Below are positions 17,101 through 25,815 of a stretch of 64,000 nt of DNA, in pieces (the stretch's first letter is position 1; every line of letters starts with the position of its first letter). Location: the IMG/VR virus record IMGVR_UViG_3300031997_000620, positions 19,234 to 83,233 of that record; one strand, written 5' to 3'. The translations under genes and the position numbers were made by a program. A model generated the notes under the pieces. That model did no database searches. It was not told where the DNA came from and saw only the letters and a program-made list of their open reading frames with translations. The stretch comes from a virus.

Positions 17101-17325
17101 AAGACTCCTACAGGAGCAGAGTTTGAGAAGGATATGGTCAACTGTGTAGTCGCTGACGGATTTACGGCTACTGATTTGGCTAACGCTCTAGATAAGCTAG
17201 GATCTGATGAAGAAACTTTCAAGAGGATTGTCAAAGAAGGATTCATTACCGCAGAAACCCTTTCCGACCCCGGCCCCTATCGTGAGACTTGGGCGAGAGT
17301 AATTGAGGATATTTATGGAAACTAG
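14161..17325 (+). CDS. Three-domain glycosyltransferase (GT2 + two GT4-like)
   Basis: The 1054-residue protein joins three transferase units. Residues about 75-330 are a GT-A/GT2 domain: VDIVLPVYGG, LIIVDDCSPD, FQPKNKGFAASVNKG and LNSDV (nucleotide-sugar/metal site). Residues about 355-710 look like a GT-B/GT4 domain: IAFLVFSTAYCGGMAF to TYGMPSLEGMASGAVPV (the E of an ExxxxxxG-type site). Residues about 715-1050 are a second GT4-like domain: IFVVTPHLRKHGGPTT and SHSEGLGRMSLEAMSA. Such proteins build successive glycosidic bonds. The acceptor could be a virion protein, phage DNA or host surface glycan; the sequence does not tell. It is the first gene of a glycosyltransferase cluster. Confidence 0.82.
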   Translation: MFRTEPDGSVLWLPTTVEEAVQFKIDLLEEGTEHTSSSSLSEQVTTQLNSFANKILEGNSNLTRTNDLYLSTIKKMFGGALYPVDIVLPVYGGLHILKPSLQAIKDRTDYPYRLIIVDDCSPDHKTKKFLTEWQANNPAHTVIFQPKNKGFAASVNKGIRTGQGGYICVLNSDVLVTPNWLTKLVFALEASPTHAIVNPVTNNTAIIDIAMHPGLSYLDMNRGLEAVSSHRYPEIMPTGFCFMFKRELITKIGYFDEAYGSYGEESDFWMRTLSYADPNGVFPRYKAVLADDTYLYHERGSSFSALGTEQHMGIRRGGSERFNRIWPQFKSWRKHNKVENDIQYLKDELPKRVTTKESPYNIAFLVFSTAYCGGMAFIADIVNQLQEEGVNAKVVQINRDPAHVAPPTMGELRSGVISFESPKDAVDHFSSSVFDSGVIVAATNEMQQLAEQIGVNNPKLLNVLFSQSFDPALVPNDQLSTTMKEQYHKAPYIISNAKWLDETIKSITNRSTFGYVNPGVNSELFYPRGRDRGDDRPTVAFFLNSREEYRGFNRGLEAAFALHNISLQCNIDIRIVGIGVDAVQGAPFITCVGGMSQARIATFLSTEVDVICDPQTIHTYGMPSLEGMASGAVPVCWDNVGIHEFATNGIDSIILPKEATPGMVAQEIFNLLTNTSTLDTMKAEAVLVSKKHNRKVAVTQFIQNLEENFRLRHAKRKIFVVTPHLRKHGGPTTILHTAEALASLGHDVTLGCIYADINPEIIKETNIPISIKWQDPGKYDVIITNSDNPHNEHFSFAKWADKKVLLKLSHNPRFQKLEDDALKLEWDDICTSTNWLVNACAKPQVESGWTHPPREAHRVGWYHYGHKDFVCKYTDRKYFINGQMNILTLIHHHPTKGTPEALTALAAIKEKYGDKVNIFGVGEWPEFTKQCPPWMQYFLNIDRKSLAQIYRQMDFFLSASHSEGLGRMSLEAMSASCLVIKTPTGAEFEKDMVNCVVADGFTATDLANALDKLGSDEETFKRIVKEGFITAETLSDPGPYRETWARVIEDIYGN

Positions 17326-18091
17326 CAAACGAGGAGTTGCAATCTGCCACTATAATAGGGTCTTAACTCTAGAAAAGCTGATTACTAGGGTTATCGATAC
17401 AGTCCCTCAGGACTGTAGGGTTGTGGTTTGTGATGACGGATCTGATGCTGTTTTTAGCCCTCAAGAAGTTCATGACATTAGCGCATCAGACATCTGTAGA
17501 AAGATTGGGGTTCCCCTAATTCAAGGACGCAATCTTGGGGTATCCGCAAACAAGAACCGTGCCCTCTGGGCTCTTCAGGACTGTCACTTCATGTGTATTC
17601 TAGAGGATGATCTATTCCCGAATGCCCCGGGATGGATGGAAGACTACGAAAGGGCCTCGTCCCTTTCAGGGGTTCATCATTTCTGCCGAGTGCAGGATAA
17701 GGAAGTTGAAGAAACGATTTCCAGTTTCTCCAACTTTATGATCTCTGAAGGTCTTACTCCGATTTTTGGCCCTTCTCCCCGTGGGGATCTGACGTTCCTT
17801 ACGAGTCGAGTCCTTAAGGAAGTAGGAGGATTCAACCCTGCCTTTATCGGGGCAGGATATGCCCACGGGGAATGGACTGCTAGAGTCGTAGCGGCGGGGC
17901 TAATCCCTCACCCTCTTAAGTATGTGGATATTCAAGAGGCACGGAACAAGTTTGAACAAATCGGAGATACTGAGGGGGGCCGCTGGCTACAACCCAACAG
18001 CTTAATTCAGACTCAGATCAAGAATAACCGCAAGCTTCTAAAACAGCTCCAACGGACAGGGTATATCTATCATCCTCTGGTGCTCTCATGA
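17315..18091 (+). CDS. GT2 family glycosyltransferase
   Basis: The 258-residue protein starts at ATG 17315 after TTGAGGA, inside the previous gene's end. The GT-A fold is shown by GVAICHYNR, RVVVCDDGSD, QGRNLGVSANKNRAL and ILEDDLF (the Asp cluster for metal and sugar nucleotide). A later GAGYAHGEWTARV segment fits the acceptor side of the fold. Sugar and acceptor are unknown. It overlaps the deformylase gene by four bases, so the two are probably co-translated. Confidence 0.8.
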   Translation: METSKRGVAICHYNRVLTLEKLITRVIDTVPQDCRVVVCDDGSDAVFSPQEVHDISASDICRKIGVPLIQGRNLGVSANKNRALWALQDCHFMCILEDDLFPNAPGWMEDYERASSLSGVHHFCRVQDKEVEETISSFSNFMISEGLTPIFGPSPRGDLTFLTSRVLKEVGGFNPAFIGAGYAHGEWTARVVAAGLIPHPLKYVDIQEARNKFEQIGDTEGGRWLQPNSLIQTQIKNNRKLLKQLQRTGYIYHPLVLS

Positions 18092-18633
18092 TGAGAGAAA
18101 TAGTGACATACCCGAATGCAGATATCCGTGAACTCTCGGCTACCGTTAGAAGGATCAATGGCCCTGAGACGATGCAGCTTATTGAGGATATGAAAGAGAC
18201 TATGCTGGCATACAAGGGAGTAGGGCTCGCTGCACCTCAAGTGGGGGTTCGCAAGAGAATTATCATAGCCGAGTTTGATGGGATCTTAGCCTTAATCAAT
18301 CCAAAGTATAAGGTCTTAGGGGAGGAGACTTTCAAGTCCTTGGAAGGGTGCTTATCAGTTCCCGGCCCGACAGCAGTAATCACCCGATTTAACTCCATTG
18401 AAGTTACCGGAAAGGAGCCTCATTTTTGGAACAACGAAGTTGTCACCAGTGATTTTAAGTGGATCTTTACAGGAGAAGAAGCAGCTATCATTCAGCATGA
18501 AATAGACCACCTAGAAGGGTGCCTATTCTTTGACCACCTGAAGCCGATGGCAAAGAATATGTACATTAGAAAGATGAACAAACAGATCAAAAGGGGGCAG
18601 GCATGGCGGTATCAAGTCGCAACATCGTTGTAA
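18088..18633 (+). CDS. def: Peptide deformylase
   Basis: All three deformylase motifs are present: GVGLAAPQVG (44-53), EGCLSVPG with metal-ligand Cys88, and QHEIDHLEG with His137, Glu138 and His141. The length (181) is near that of bacterial enzymes. The enzyme removes N-formyl groups from new proteins. Phage copies are known, for example in cyanophages and vibriophages. Its position between glycosyltransferase genes, with overlaps on both sides (4 and 31 bases), is unusual. ATGs at 18088 and 18091 are both possible starts. Confidence 0.9.
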   Translation: MMREIVTYPNADIRELSATVRRINGPETMQLIEDMKETMLAYKGVGLAAPQVGVRKRIIIAEFDGILALINPKYKVLGEETFKSLEGCLSVPGPTAVITRFNSIEVTGKEPHFWNNEVVTSDFKWIFTGEEAAIIQHEIDHLEGCLFFDHLKPMAKNMYIRKMNKQIKRGQAWRYQVATSL

Positions 18634-19523
18634 ACCTACTCAAGTTTAACTATAAGGATCAAGTAGTTCAAAGCTATGCCCAGTCTGTAGTGCGGGAAAT
18701 CAAAGCTCTCGGGCACGACGTTACTGAGATTGGCCCCGGAACAGAGTGGCAGCATGACTTTGACTTTACTAGCTTCGATTTAGTAGTAGATCTTGATTGC
18801 GGGCGGAACCCCAACACAGGAGATCTAAATTTTCGATTCCACAATAACCCTAGCCCGATTCCTTCTGTAGTTTGGTTCATTGATTCACATGGAAACCCCA
18901 CACTACACCACAGACTGGCTAGGAATTATGACCATGTGTTCTTTGCCGTTTGGGCCAAGAGAGACTTGTTTGCCTCTCACAAATCGGCTCATTGGTGTCC
19001 TAACGCTACGGACTCCGAGTGGTTTAACAGCTCATTCCAGTCCACCCATCCTTCTTATGACTTTGGGTTCTTTGGATCTAAAATGGGTCTAATTCGGGCA
19101 GATCCTATGAAGGACATCTGTGCCCGCCATGAGTGGCCTTGTGATGTTCGCCAAATTTCTACAGTCAACAAGCATCGATGGCCCTATACGGCCCAGGCTA
19201 TGGGCAATTGCAAGGCGCTGTTCAACCACGGCCAGAAACATGATGGCCCTAATCTTAGGGTTGTTGAGTCGATGGCAATGGGCCTACCGTTGATTAGCGA
19301 TCAAGATCCGCGTTCAGGGATGGACGAGTTGTTTACTCCTTGGGAGCACTACTACCCTTATGACTTTAGCACCTACGAAGGTTTAGAGCATATCATGAAA
19401 CTGGTTAAGATAGACTATCAAAAAGCTCTTAATGTTGGGGAGACAGCAATGCAGGAAGTTCATGCAAAGCACCTGATTAAACATCGGGTGCAACAGATGT
19501 TGGAGGTGGCTTTTGCAAAGTAA
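18603..19523 (+). CDS. GT4-like glycosyltransferase
   Basis: The product is 306 residues. The C-terminal half has the GT-B donor-site pattern FNHGQKHDGPNLRVVESMAMGLPLI followed by SGMDELF, as in CgeB/GT4-type proteins; the N-terminal half contains VVNLLKFNYKDQ and a Rossmann-like FDLVVDLDCG. Start ATG 18603 lies within the deformylase gene (31-base overlap). It is part of the same coupled run and probably adds one sugar in the same glycan. Confidence 0.7.
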   Translation: MAVSSRNIVVNLLKFNYKDQVVQSYAQSVVREIKALGHDVTEIGPGTEWQHDFDFTSFDLVVDLDCGRNPNTGDLNFRFHNNPSPIPSVVWFIDSHGNPTLHHRLARNYDHVFFAVWAKRDLFASHKSAHWCPNATDSEWFNSSFQSTHPSYDFGFFGSKMGLIRADPMKDICARHEWPCDVRQISTVNKHRWPYTAQAMGNCKALFNHGQKHDGPNLRVVESMAMGLPLISDQDPRSGMDELFTPWEHYYPYDFSTYEGLEHIMKLVKIDYQKALNVGETAMQEVHAKHLIKHRVQQMLEVAFAK

Positions 19524-20265
19524 CAATCTTACAGCCGTTGTTCTAGTAAAGAACGACCAGTTCTTTCTACGGTATGCTTTGGAGTCTACCCGAAAGCTCT
19601 TCAAGAACTATGTCTTTTATGATATAAGTAGCGAAGACAGAACTCGGGATGTCATTGCCTCGTTTATCAAAACTCTACCGGATGATGCAAACGTGTCAAT
19701 TCGTTATCTGCCGATGTGCCCCCCGTCAGTGCAAGGGTGCTTCAGAAACTCTATGATTGTAGAAGCCCGCACAAATTGGTATTTCATCCTTGATGGGGAC
19801 GAGGTGTATAATGAAAAAGGAGTTCAAGCCATCGCAGATGGGTTTGAAGTAATGAAAAAAGAGCACACTAAAGATGAAAGAAAAATCTATGGAGTGTTAT
19901 CGAGACTAGAAGTCGGGCAACACCTAATATCAAAATATAACACCATTCGCTCCCATCACAGGGTTTACCATCAAACTGCCTCTTGGGTAGGCAATCATCC
20001 GGGTGAGATTCCGTTTTATGAACAGTGCCCTAAACGCGAATACGAGTTTTCCGAAGACGCTCTATGCTACCACTTTCACAATGCAGATCGATCTCCTCAT
20101 GATTCTGCTGCTTTGAAAAGAGTTGACCGTAGAGCCAGAGGCACCTACCGCCCGGGTGAGTTAGTTCCTTTTGATCTTTTTGAGGCTCTTCCCATCTTAA
20201 AGACAAAGTTCGATGACATACCTGTAAATCCTATTCTGGAAAGGCTACAAAATGGCCTCAGCTAG
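19513..20265 (+). CDS. GT2-like glycosyltransferase
   Basis: This 250-residue protein has the GT-A beginning LTAVVLVKNDQFFLRYALES, a FYDISSEDRTRDV segment and a DGDEV metal site (YFILDGDEVYN). The start is TTG 19513, six bases after GGAGG; no ATG lies near. His-rich segments follow (YHQTASWVGNHPGEIP, CYHFHNADRSPHD), as in some tracts of GT2 enzymes. It overlaps the previous gene by 11 bases. Last transferase of the plus-strand cluster. Confidence 0.7.
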   Translation: MQSNNLTAVVLVKNDQFFLRYALESTRKLFKNYVFYDISSEDRTRDVIASFIKTLPDDANVSIRYLPMCPPSVQGCFRNSMIVEARTNWYFILDGDEVYNEKGVQAIADGFEVMKKEHTKDERKIYGVLSRLEVGQHLISKYNTIRSHHRVYHQTASWVGNHPGEIPFYEQCPKREYEFSEDALCYHFHNADRSPHDSAALKRVDRRARGTYRPGELVPFDLFEALPILKTKFDDIPVNPILERLQNGLS

Positions 20266-20313
20266 ACACGGACCGGCTGCTATCAGCAATGCGACTCGAA
20301 AGGACAGGTCAAC

Positions 20314-20514
20314 ATGACTTCAATCAGATGCAAGTGTGGACGGTATTCGAATTATGGTCTTACATGTAGCAATTGCCGTGGCTCATACTTCACTAAGAAG
20401 AGCGAAGAAGTAGAACCTGATTTTGAAATGGTTGAAAAGCCTGAAGGGGAAAAAGAGGATATCTCTTTTGAAGAAGTAGAAGATTTCTTTCAGAGAGATG
20501 ATGAAGATGACTAA
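20314..20514 (+). CDS. Small zinc-ribbon protein with acidic tail
   Basis: The 66-residue product has a four-cysteine ribbon (IRCKCGRYSNYGLTCSNCRG) and then an acidic tail (EEVEDFFQRDDEDD). AAGGACAGG precedes ATG 20314. It is the last plus-strand gene and ends nine bases from the stop of the convergent minus-strand gene. Binding of nucleic acid or of a protein partner is plausible for this build, but nothing specific is seen. Confidence 0.55.
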   Translation: MTSIRCKCGRYSNYGLTCSNCRGSYFTKKSEEVEPDFEMVEKPEGEKEDISFEEVEDFFQRDDEDD

Positions 20515-20523
20515 GGCATTTTT

Positions 20524-23500
20524 CTACTTGTATAGGTGCTTTGTTTTCTTTTCATTCGCAGCGCGAATGCGACGTTCTTTGTCGATTGCAGACATGATGT
20601 CACGGCGCGACCCAGATCTCATCTCTGTTGCATGCTTTGATGCTAGGTTGAATCGGGCCTGTAATTCTTCCGCACTCATGCCTCTAAGCCCAGGGTGGTT
20701 CCCGAAGCTTTTCAAGTATCTTCCCATCCATTCGGAAAACTTTGCTTGAGCAACGCCAGGATCAGCAGCGTACTGCCGTGTGAAGGTTGAGAAAGCTTTC
20801 TCGGTTAGTTGAGTTACGGTATCCCAATCATTGTTTTGAGCAAAATAGCTGATCTGCTTGCCGTAGTAACCTCTAACTTTGCTGAGAGCTTCTTCTTGGC
20901 GACCCTCGTTCATGAGTCTAGTTTCAGGGCGAACTGCATAGCTCTGCCACAAACCATTGGTATTGTTCATTAGGAAGTCAAAGTTCATGTTGCCCGGCTC
21001 GCCTGTCTGGGTGTCTACCGCCATGCCAGTATCACTTAGGAACCGTGAAGCATTGGTAACGTCCCCCGGAATACCTTGTCCACCGACTAGCATTTGAGTA
21101 ATCGGCTGATCCGGAGTCGTTACCTTAAAGCCATACTTTTGCATAAACGGTGGCATAAACATCCCAATTGTTCCAGCAAACATCTTGCCCAGAAGGTCTC
21201 CAGTGCCTTCGTTTGGAATCTCCTGACCGAAAGCCGTCCTGCCGCCCATAATTTCGATTGCGGGTCGCAAGATTGCTAGAGGCTCAACTGGGAGTTGTGC
21301 CATCGTCCCAGGAAGATCCCAAACATACTCCGGAGAGTTGCTTGCCGGGGTCATGGCTGACCAAGGTAGCCATCGCATAATGGCCCCTCTAACCTGATCT
21401 CCACTTTCTCGATCTTCCTTTAGAGCGTCACCCATGAATCCAACAGCTCCACCCACAATACCGCCTAGCAAAGCGCCAGGAGAGCCCCCTGCAATGGCTC
21501 CGACCCCAGCCCCCACCCCAGCCCCTACCGAGGCAGGAACGGGCAAGGCAGCGCCAGCAGCGGCTCCGAGGAGCCCTCCTCCGACGCCTCCAAGGGCTGT
21601 TCCAACGGCTCCACCAGCAGCCGCCATACCAGCACGAGCACCCATCTCACTACCTTGTGCATTAGTCGTAACGGTTGTTGCAGTCTGTGCCCAAGTCGGA
21701 AGCGCCCGAGCCTGCTCTTTTGCTTCATCATATGTTGAGGGGCCAAGGCCGGTAGCCGCAAACCCTGCCTGTATGATCCCCGGAGCATGGAGCCAGGGCA
21801 GGACAGCCAAGGGGTGGTCATTAATGTTGTTTTTCATAATCCGAGTAGCTTCTGCCGGGAAGGTGGCCCAGGGGAAGTAGACCTTTCGGCCAGCCTGGAT
21901 GGATGATCCGACGGTAGAGTATACCGGAAGTCTACGTCCAACTTCAAGAACTGCCCATTCTTTGCTCATACCCTGTGCCCGCAGGTCGAGATAGTAGGCA
22001 AGCTTGGGAACTACGTCTTCTCCCAGGTAGGCTTTCGTCATGTAATCGAAAGTTTTCTGGGTGAACTTGTTCATGTTTTTCATCTTTAGCATGCCTTCGG
22101 CCACGGCCGCCGCCGCGGAGCCCTTTTTTGCTCTATCAAGGAAGGACTGGACAACGGCTAGACCTTCGGCATGTAGGAATGCGGATTCTTCTCCGATTAC
22201 GTCCTTAACCATCGGGTCAAGGAACTCATCGTTTAGATCAAACGTCTTTCCTCTTACCTTGATTCGCCCTAGGTCTACCCCCTTGAGTCTCCGAGTAACC
22301 GGATCGAAAAGAGTCTCCGCTTTCTTGCCTGCGGCAACAAGCCCGTCATGTGCGTTAGCCCATTTAATGAATGCCCCGGTAACCCCGTGCATGGTTTCCA
22401 AGTTCCTCGGGGCCATCGGATTGTATCCGGCCATCCCAAGGAAAGCGAAGTTACCAAACAGGTTATTCAAATGGGTAGGGATGTTGAATACTGTCTTTGC
22501 AGTCTTGTGAATAACCGTAAGCAACTGCACTAGGCTGCCAACATTCTGGGTCTGCTCGAAAAGCCCACCCTGACCGAACATGGCCTCGTAATGTGCCTTA
22601 TGAATGAACGGGAGCTGTTCACCATCACCGATAGTGTGCCCTGCGGTTTTTAGCATTCTTCGCATCGTTGATTCTACTTCAGGCACCCCATTGCGAAGTT
22701 TGCTAAGGCTAACCCAGCCTTTCTCTTCAGCTTTTGCGGCACTACCGAAAGCAGTAACTACGTCCGCTTCAGACTTGCCAAACTTCATAGCATGATCGCG
22801 GATGAATTTGAAGTTGTTCAACAGCAGTCGGTCGGTTACATACCCGCCAAACGTAAGCTTTTCCGGCGCAGTCAGAAGCTCGCCTTTGAACAGGCGATCT
22901 GCTACATCACCGATTTCTGAAGCACGATGCCGAATTTGGGGGGCGTCTAGCCTAGGGAAGTTAAATGCTTTGAAAACACGCTGAGCAGGCTCGCCAGCAA
23001 CCCTCTTAACCGCGCCCCCTGTAATCGGGATAGCAATTGATCTAGTGGAAGCCAGGTCTACAGGAGTTTTCGTACCAAAAGCCGGAAGGTGGATTTCCCC
23101 AATACGATCACGCATCTCCTGAGTTACGAACCCTTCTCTAAGAGCCTCATCTTGGTGGGTCTTCATGGCATCATACATACCATCTGCCCAAGTCTGTTCT
23201 GCGGGGGTAAGCTTAAGCGCATTCTTTGCAGAAACCAACTCATGAGCGGCCATGCCAGGATTAGCACGCATAATCACTGCATCCAGATCAATTGCTTTAC
23301 TGGATTTCATCATCAAATTAGCATAGATTGCAGTCCCGCGAGCGTCCTCCGGAATGTCTACGAAGAAACGACCTAGCTTTTCATTCTTCCACAGTTTGTC
23401 TAGGTTATCGACAAACTCCTTCTTCACTGCCCCGTTTTTAGAGATACTGTCGATTTGCTCGAAGTAACTATTGGTAAACCGCTTATCAAACTGCCACTTC

Positions 23501-24378
23501 AGTTTGTCAACGTGCCCCATTATTGCACCGCTCGGAAGGGGCATGCCTACTTCAAGGTTGCCTTCCATCTCAGCGATTTTTTTAGCTTCGAAATCAAGGT
23601 GCTTCGAGCGAGCATAGTCATTTGTTCTAACCATGCGAAGGAAAGTGTCTGAAACCTCTGCTTCAGGGGTTGCAGCATCAATGGCCCCAAGCTTCTTCCA
23701 TTTCATAATTTCTTCAGCACGGGGACCAAACTTACCTAGCATAGAGCCTGCCCTACCAAACTTGACGCTAGTTTGGACAGCCTTCATAGCCGGGAAAGCA
23801 ATCGTCCCAACGAGGGAGGCCGTTGCTAGGAGATTTACCCATACAGGCTCTTCTGCCCACTGCTTTCTAGCAATCTCCCAATCCCAAGCAAGCCCGTTAT
23901 TGTCAAGCTTTGCGCCAACAATTGCCATCTCATCCCCAACTAGGAAATTGACAATATCGGTGATTCCCGTCTCGTTACGCAACTTCGGAGCTTCCAAAAG
24001 CTTGAAAGCGGGGTCCATAAGAGCTTCGCGATCGGCTGATAGAGAGCCAGGGCTGGGGTCTGTGCGCAGCAAAGAGTGAGCCGCTTTCAGGTCTTCTACC
24101 GGAGCACCCGCTGCTTCCATCATACGAATGACACTAGCTTCTTCCTCCGGAGTTCCTGTTTCTTCCGGGGTTAGAAGACTCGGCTTCTTCTGCGCGTCTT
24201 TAATTGATTGAACTCTCCCAAGCTTTCTTTCAAGCCCGGCGACGCCCCTCTGAACGGCTCCAGGGGTTTCTTGTGAGGCAGCTTCTTCTTCCGCAGGCTG
24301 ACTTAGCAGTCCGCTAGGAGAAGTCTGAGTGTCCTCTTCTTCGGCAAAGTTAGCAATCGGGTCAGATAGTTTTGACAT
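20524..24378 (-). CDS. Very large virion protein with glycine-zipper segment
   Basis: The 1284-residue protein is the last of the late operon. It has an acidic, low-complexity N-terminus (about 130 residues), a long helical body, and at about residues 895-990 a run of small residues (GARAGMAAAGGAVGTALGG and similar repeats) like glycine zippers that enter membranes. The C-terminus is helical and charged. Size, position and the zipper fit internal virion proteins ejected through the host envelope by short-tailed phages. No lytic transglycosylase motif was found. The function is inferred, not shown. Confidence 0.6.
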   Translation of the reverse strand: MSKLSDPIANFAEEEDTQTSPSGLLSQPAEEEAASQETPGAVQRGVAGLERKLGRVQSIKDAQKKPSLLTPEETGTPEEEASVIRMMEAAGAPVEDLKAAHSLLRTDPSPGSLSADREALMDPAFKLLEAPKLRNETGITDIVNFLVGDEMAIVGAKLDNNGLAWDWEIARKQWAEEPVWVNLLATASLVGTIAFPAMKAVQTSVKFGRAGSMLGKFGPRAEEIMKWKKLGAIDAATPEAEVSDTFLRMVRTNDYARSKHLDFEAKKIAEMEGNLEVGMPLPSGAIMGHVDKLKWQFDKRFTNSYFEQIDSISKNGAVKKEFVDNLDKLWKNEKLGRFFVDIPEDARGTAIYANLMMKSSKAIDLDAVIMRANPGMAAHELVSAKNALKLTPAEQTWADGMYDAMKTHQDEALREGFVTQEMRDRIGEIHLPAFGTKTPVDLASTRSIAIPITGGAVKRVAGEPAQRVFKAFNFPRLDAPQIRHRASEIGDVADRLFKGELLTAPEKLTFGGYVTDRLLLNNFKFIRDHAMKFGKSEADVVTAFGSAAKAEEKGWVSLSKLRNGVPEVESTMRRMLKTAGHTIGDGEQLPFIHKAHYEAMFGQGGLFEQTQNVGSLVQLLTVIHKTAKTVFNIPTHLNNLFGNFAFLGMAGYNPMAPRNLETMHGVTGAFIKWANAHDGLVAAGKKAETLFDPVTRRLKGVDLGRIKVRGKTFDLNDEFLDPMVKDVIGEESAFLHAEGLAVVQSFLDRAKKGSAAAAVAEGMLKMKNMNKFTQKTFDYMTKAYLGEDVVPKLAYYLDLRAQGMSKEWAVLEVGRRLPVYSTVGSSIQAGRKVYFPWATFPAEATRIMKNNINDHPLAVLPWLHAPGIIQAGFAATGLGPSTYDEAKEQARALPTWAQTATTVTTNAQGSEMGARAGMAAAGGAVGTALGGVGGGLLGAAAGAALPVPASVGAGVGAGVGAIAGGSPGALLGGIVGGAVGFMGDALKEDRESGDQVRGAIMRWLPWSAMTPASNSPEYVWDLPGTMAQLPVEPLAILRPAIEIMGGRTAFGQEIPNEGTGDLLGKMFAGTIGMFMPPFMQKYGFKVTTPDQPITQMLVGGQGIPGDVTNASRFLSDTGMAVDTQTGEPGNMNFDFLMNNTNGLWQSYAVRPETRLMNEGRQEEALSKVRGYYGKQISYFAQNNDWDTVTQLTEKAFSTFTRQYAADPGVAQAKFSEWMGRYLKSFGNHPGLRGMSAEELQARFNLASKHATEMRSGSRRDIMSAIDKERRIRAANEKKTKHLYK

Positions 24379-24381
24379 TAC

Positions 24382-25815
24382 TTATTTTCCTAGGAGTGAT
24401 TTAACCGTATCGTACCCAATGTCTTGAACTGACATATTCGCCCGCTTTACTCTTCCAAGGATGCCCGTGCCCCCACCATACTCATCAGCCAAGTAATCAC
24501 TACGGCCCCAGTTATCATTAAAGTAATCCATCATCTCTTTTGAAAGACGACTCTTGGTTTCCGCATTACCCTTGAAGTCAGCAACCATATCATTGACTTC
24601 CCCATCAATTTCCTCTTTGATCTTTGCCTTTAGTTCGCGGATCGTCTTAAAGGTGCCCGTCCGTGCAAGTTCTTCGGCTTTCCGAATGATAAGCCCCTCA
24701 CCTAGTCCGGTCACATTGTTTTCTTTATCACCTTCAACGAGAGTCTTAAGTTCGGTTTTGGAATACTGCTTCGCAATAGACTGTGAAGTTGTAGGAGTTT
24801 CTTCTCCAAGTAGGCCGGAAGAAACTCTGGTATTGTGCGTCAGGACCGCAGCATACGCATCAGCAGGAAGGATATCCTGCAAGGCTGCTGCCACTGCTTC
24901 TTTGCGAATCGTCGGAGCGGCCATTCTGACCTTATTATCAATAGCCTCTGTGTCCCCCTTTAGGGAAGGATCTTGCTGGACAAGTCTTTCCCTCAATCGT
25001 GCTTCCGCAGATTGTGCGTAGGGCAGGAGCATCTTCTGGCCTTCGGGGTCTACAAGAAGCCAGTTATTCAACTTACCAGCAGGGACATTTGCCAGGTTGT
25101 TTCCTATTTCGCCTTCTTGTTCTTTTCCAGCTCTCGCTTTTAGAAGACTAGCATTAGCTTGAGATTCACCAATCTGGGCCTGCTTAGCCTGAATGTTAAC
25201 TTGTTTTTCCTGCTTACCAAGTTCTAGCATATCAGGGCTAGACTCATACTGTGCCTTCTGGAGAGTTAGATGCGATTGAGCATCTCCGAGCACGTCTTTG
25301 TAACTGCCAAGCATGCTAGACATCCATTGGGCTCTTTGCTGCATGAGCTTGTTTGACATGTCCCCGATTAGGGGGTTATTGCCAAACTTCGCAGCGTTTT
25401 GCATAAACTGAACGTCAAGCTGCTGAACCTTAGACATAAGATCTTGAATCCCCTGATTGCGGGCTTGCATGCCTGTCTCACTAAAGTCCGAACCAAGGGT
25501 GGCTTCCCCTTCTTGGTGTTGTGCCATAAGTTGCTGTGCGGCGGTTTGGTATTGTTGTCCGTAGGTCTGTTGGAAATTTTCATACTCCGACTTCCAAAAT
25601 CGCTGGTGCATAAGATCTGTGGTAGCCGCAGTCATGTCCACAATTGCCTGACCCATAGCAGGGCTATCAAAGTTTTCTGCTACGAATTCACCAAGGATGC
25701 TTGCCCCTGACTTCATCATCGCACTGCCGAAGTCTCGCCGCGCGTTGCCAAATCCGGGGGTTCCCCCTTCTACCTGAGGGGGGTTGTTAATCGGAGTAGG
25801 AGCTTCTTGTGCCAT
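24382..25815 (-). CDS. Gln-rich helical virion-type protein
   Basis: The 477-residue protein is nearly all helix, with glutamine-rich coiled segments (QQYQTAAQQLMAQHQEGEA, then KQAQIGESQANASLLKARAG). The first 30 residues are proline-rich. It lies three bases from the 1284-residue gene and one base from the 393-residue gene. Size and place suggest an internal or ejection protein of the virion. No enzymatic motif seen. Confidence 0.55.
   Translation of the reverse strand: MAQEAPTPINNPPQVEGGTPGFGNARRDFGSAMMKSGASILGEFVAENFDSPAMGQAIVDMTAATTDLMHQRFWKSEYENFQQTYGQQYQTAAQQLMAQHQEGEATLGSDFSETGMQARNQGIQDLMSKVQQLDVQFMQNAAKFGNNPLIGDMSNKLMQQRAQWMSSMLGSYKDVLGDAQSHLTLQKAQYESSPDMLELGKQEKQVNIQAKQAQIGESQANASLLKARAGKEQEGEIGNNLANVPAGKLNNWLLVDPEGQKMLLPYAQSAEARLRERLVQQDPSLKGDTEAIDNKVRMAAPTIRKEAVAAALQDILPADAYAAVLTHNTRVSSGLLGEETPTTSQSIAKQYSKTELKTLVEGDKENNVTGLGEGLIIRKAEELARTGTFKTIRELKAKIKEEIDGEVNDMVADFKGNAETKSRLSKEMMDYFNDNWGRSDYLADEYGGGTGILGRVKRANMSVQDIGYDTVKSLLGK

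Noticed and set aside
20252-20317. 21-codon plus-strand frame after the last glycosyltransferase
   Set aside because: It is very short, without clear ribosome site, and probably the overlap region of the next gene's leader.
21434-21880. Plus-strand Pro/Ala-rich frame
   Set aside because: It is the complement of the Gly/Ala-rich zipper region of the 1284-residue gene and not a separate gene.
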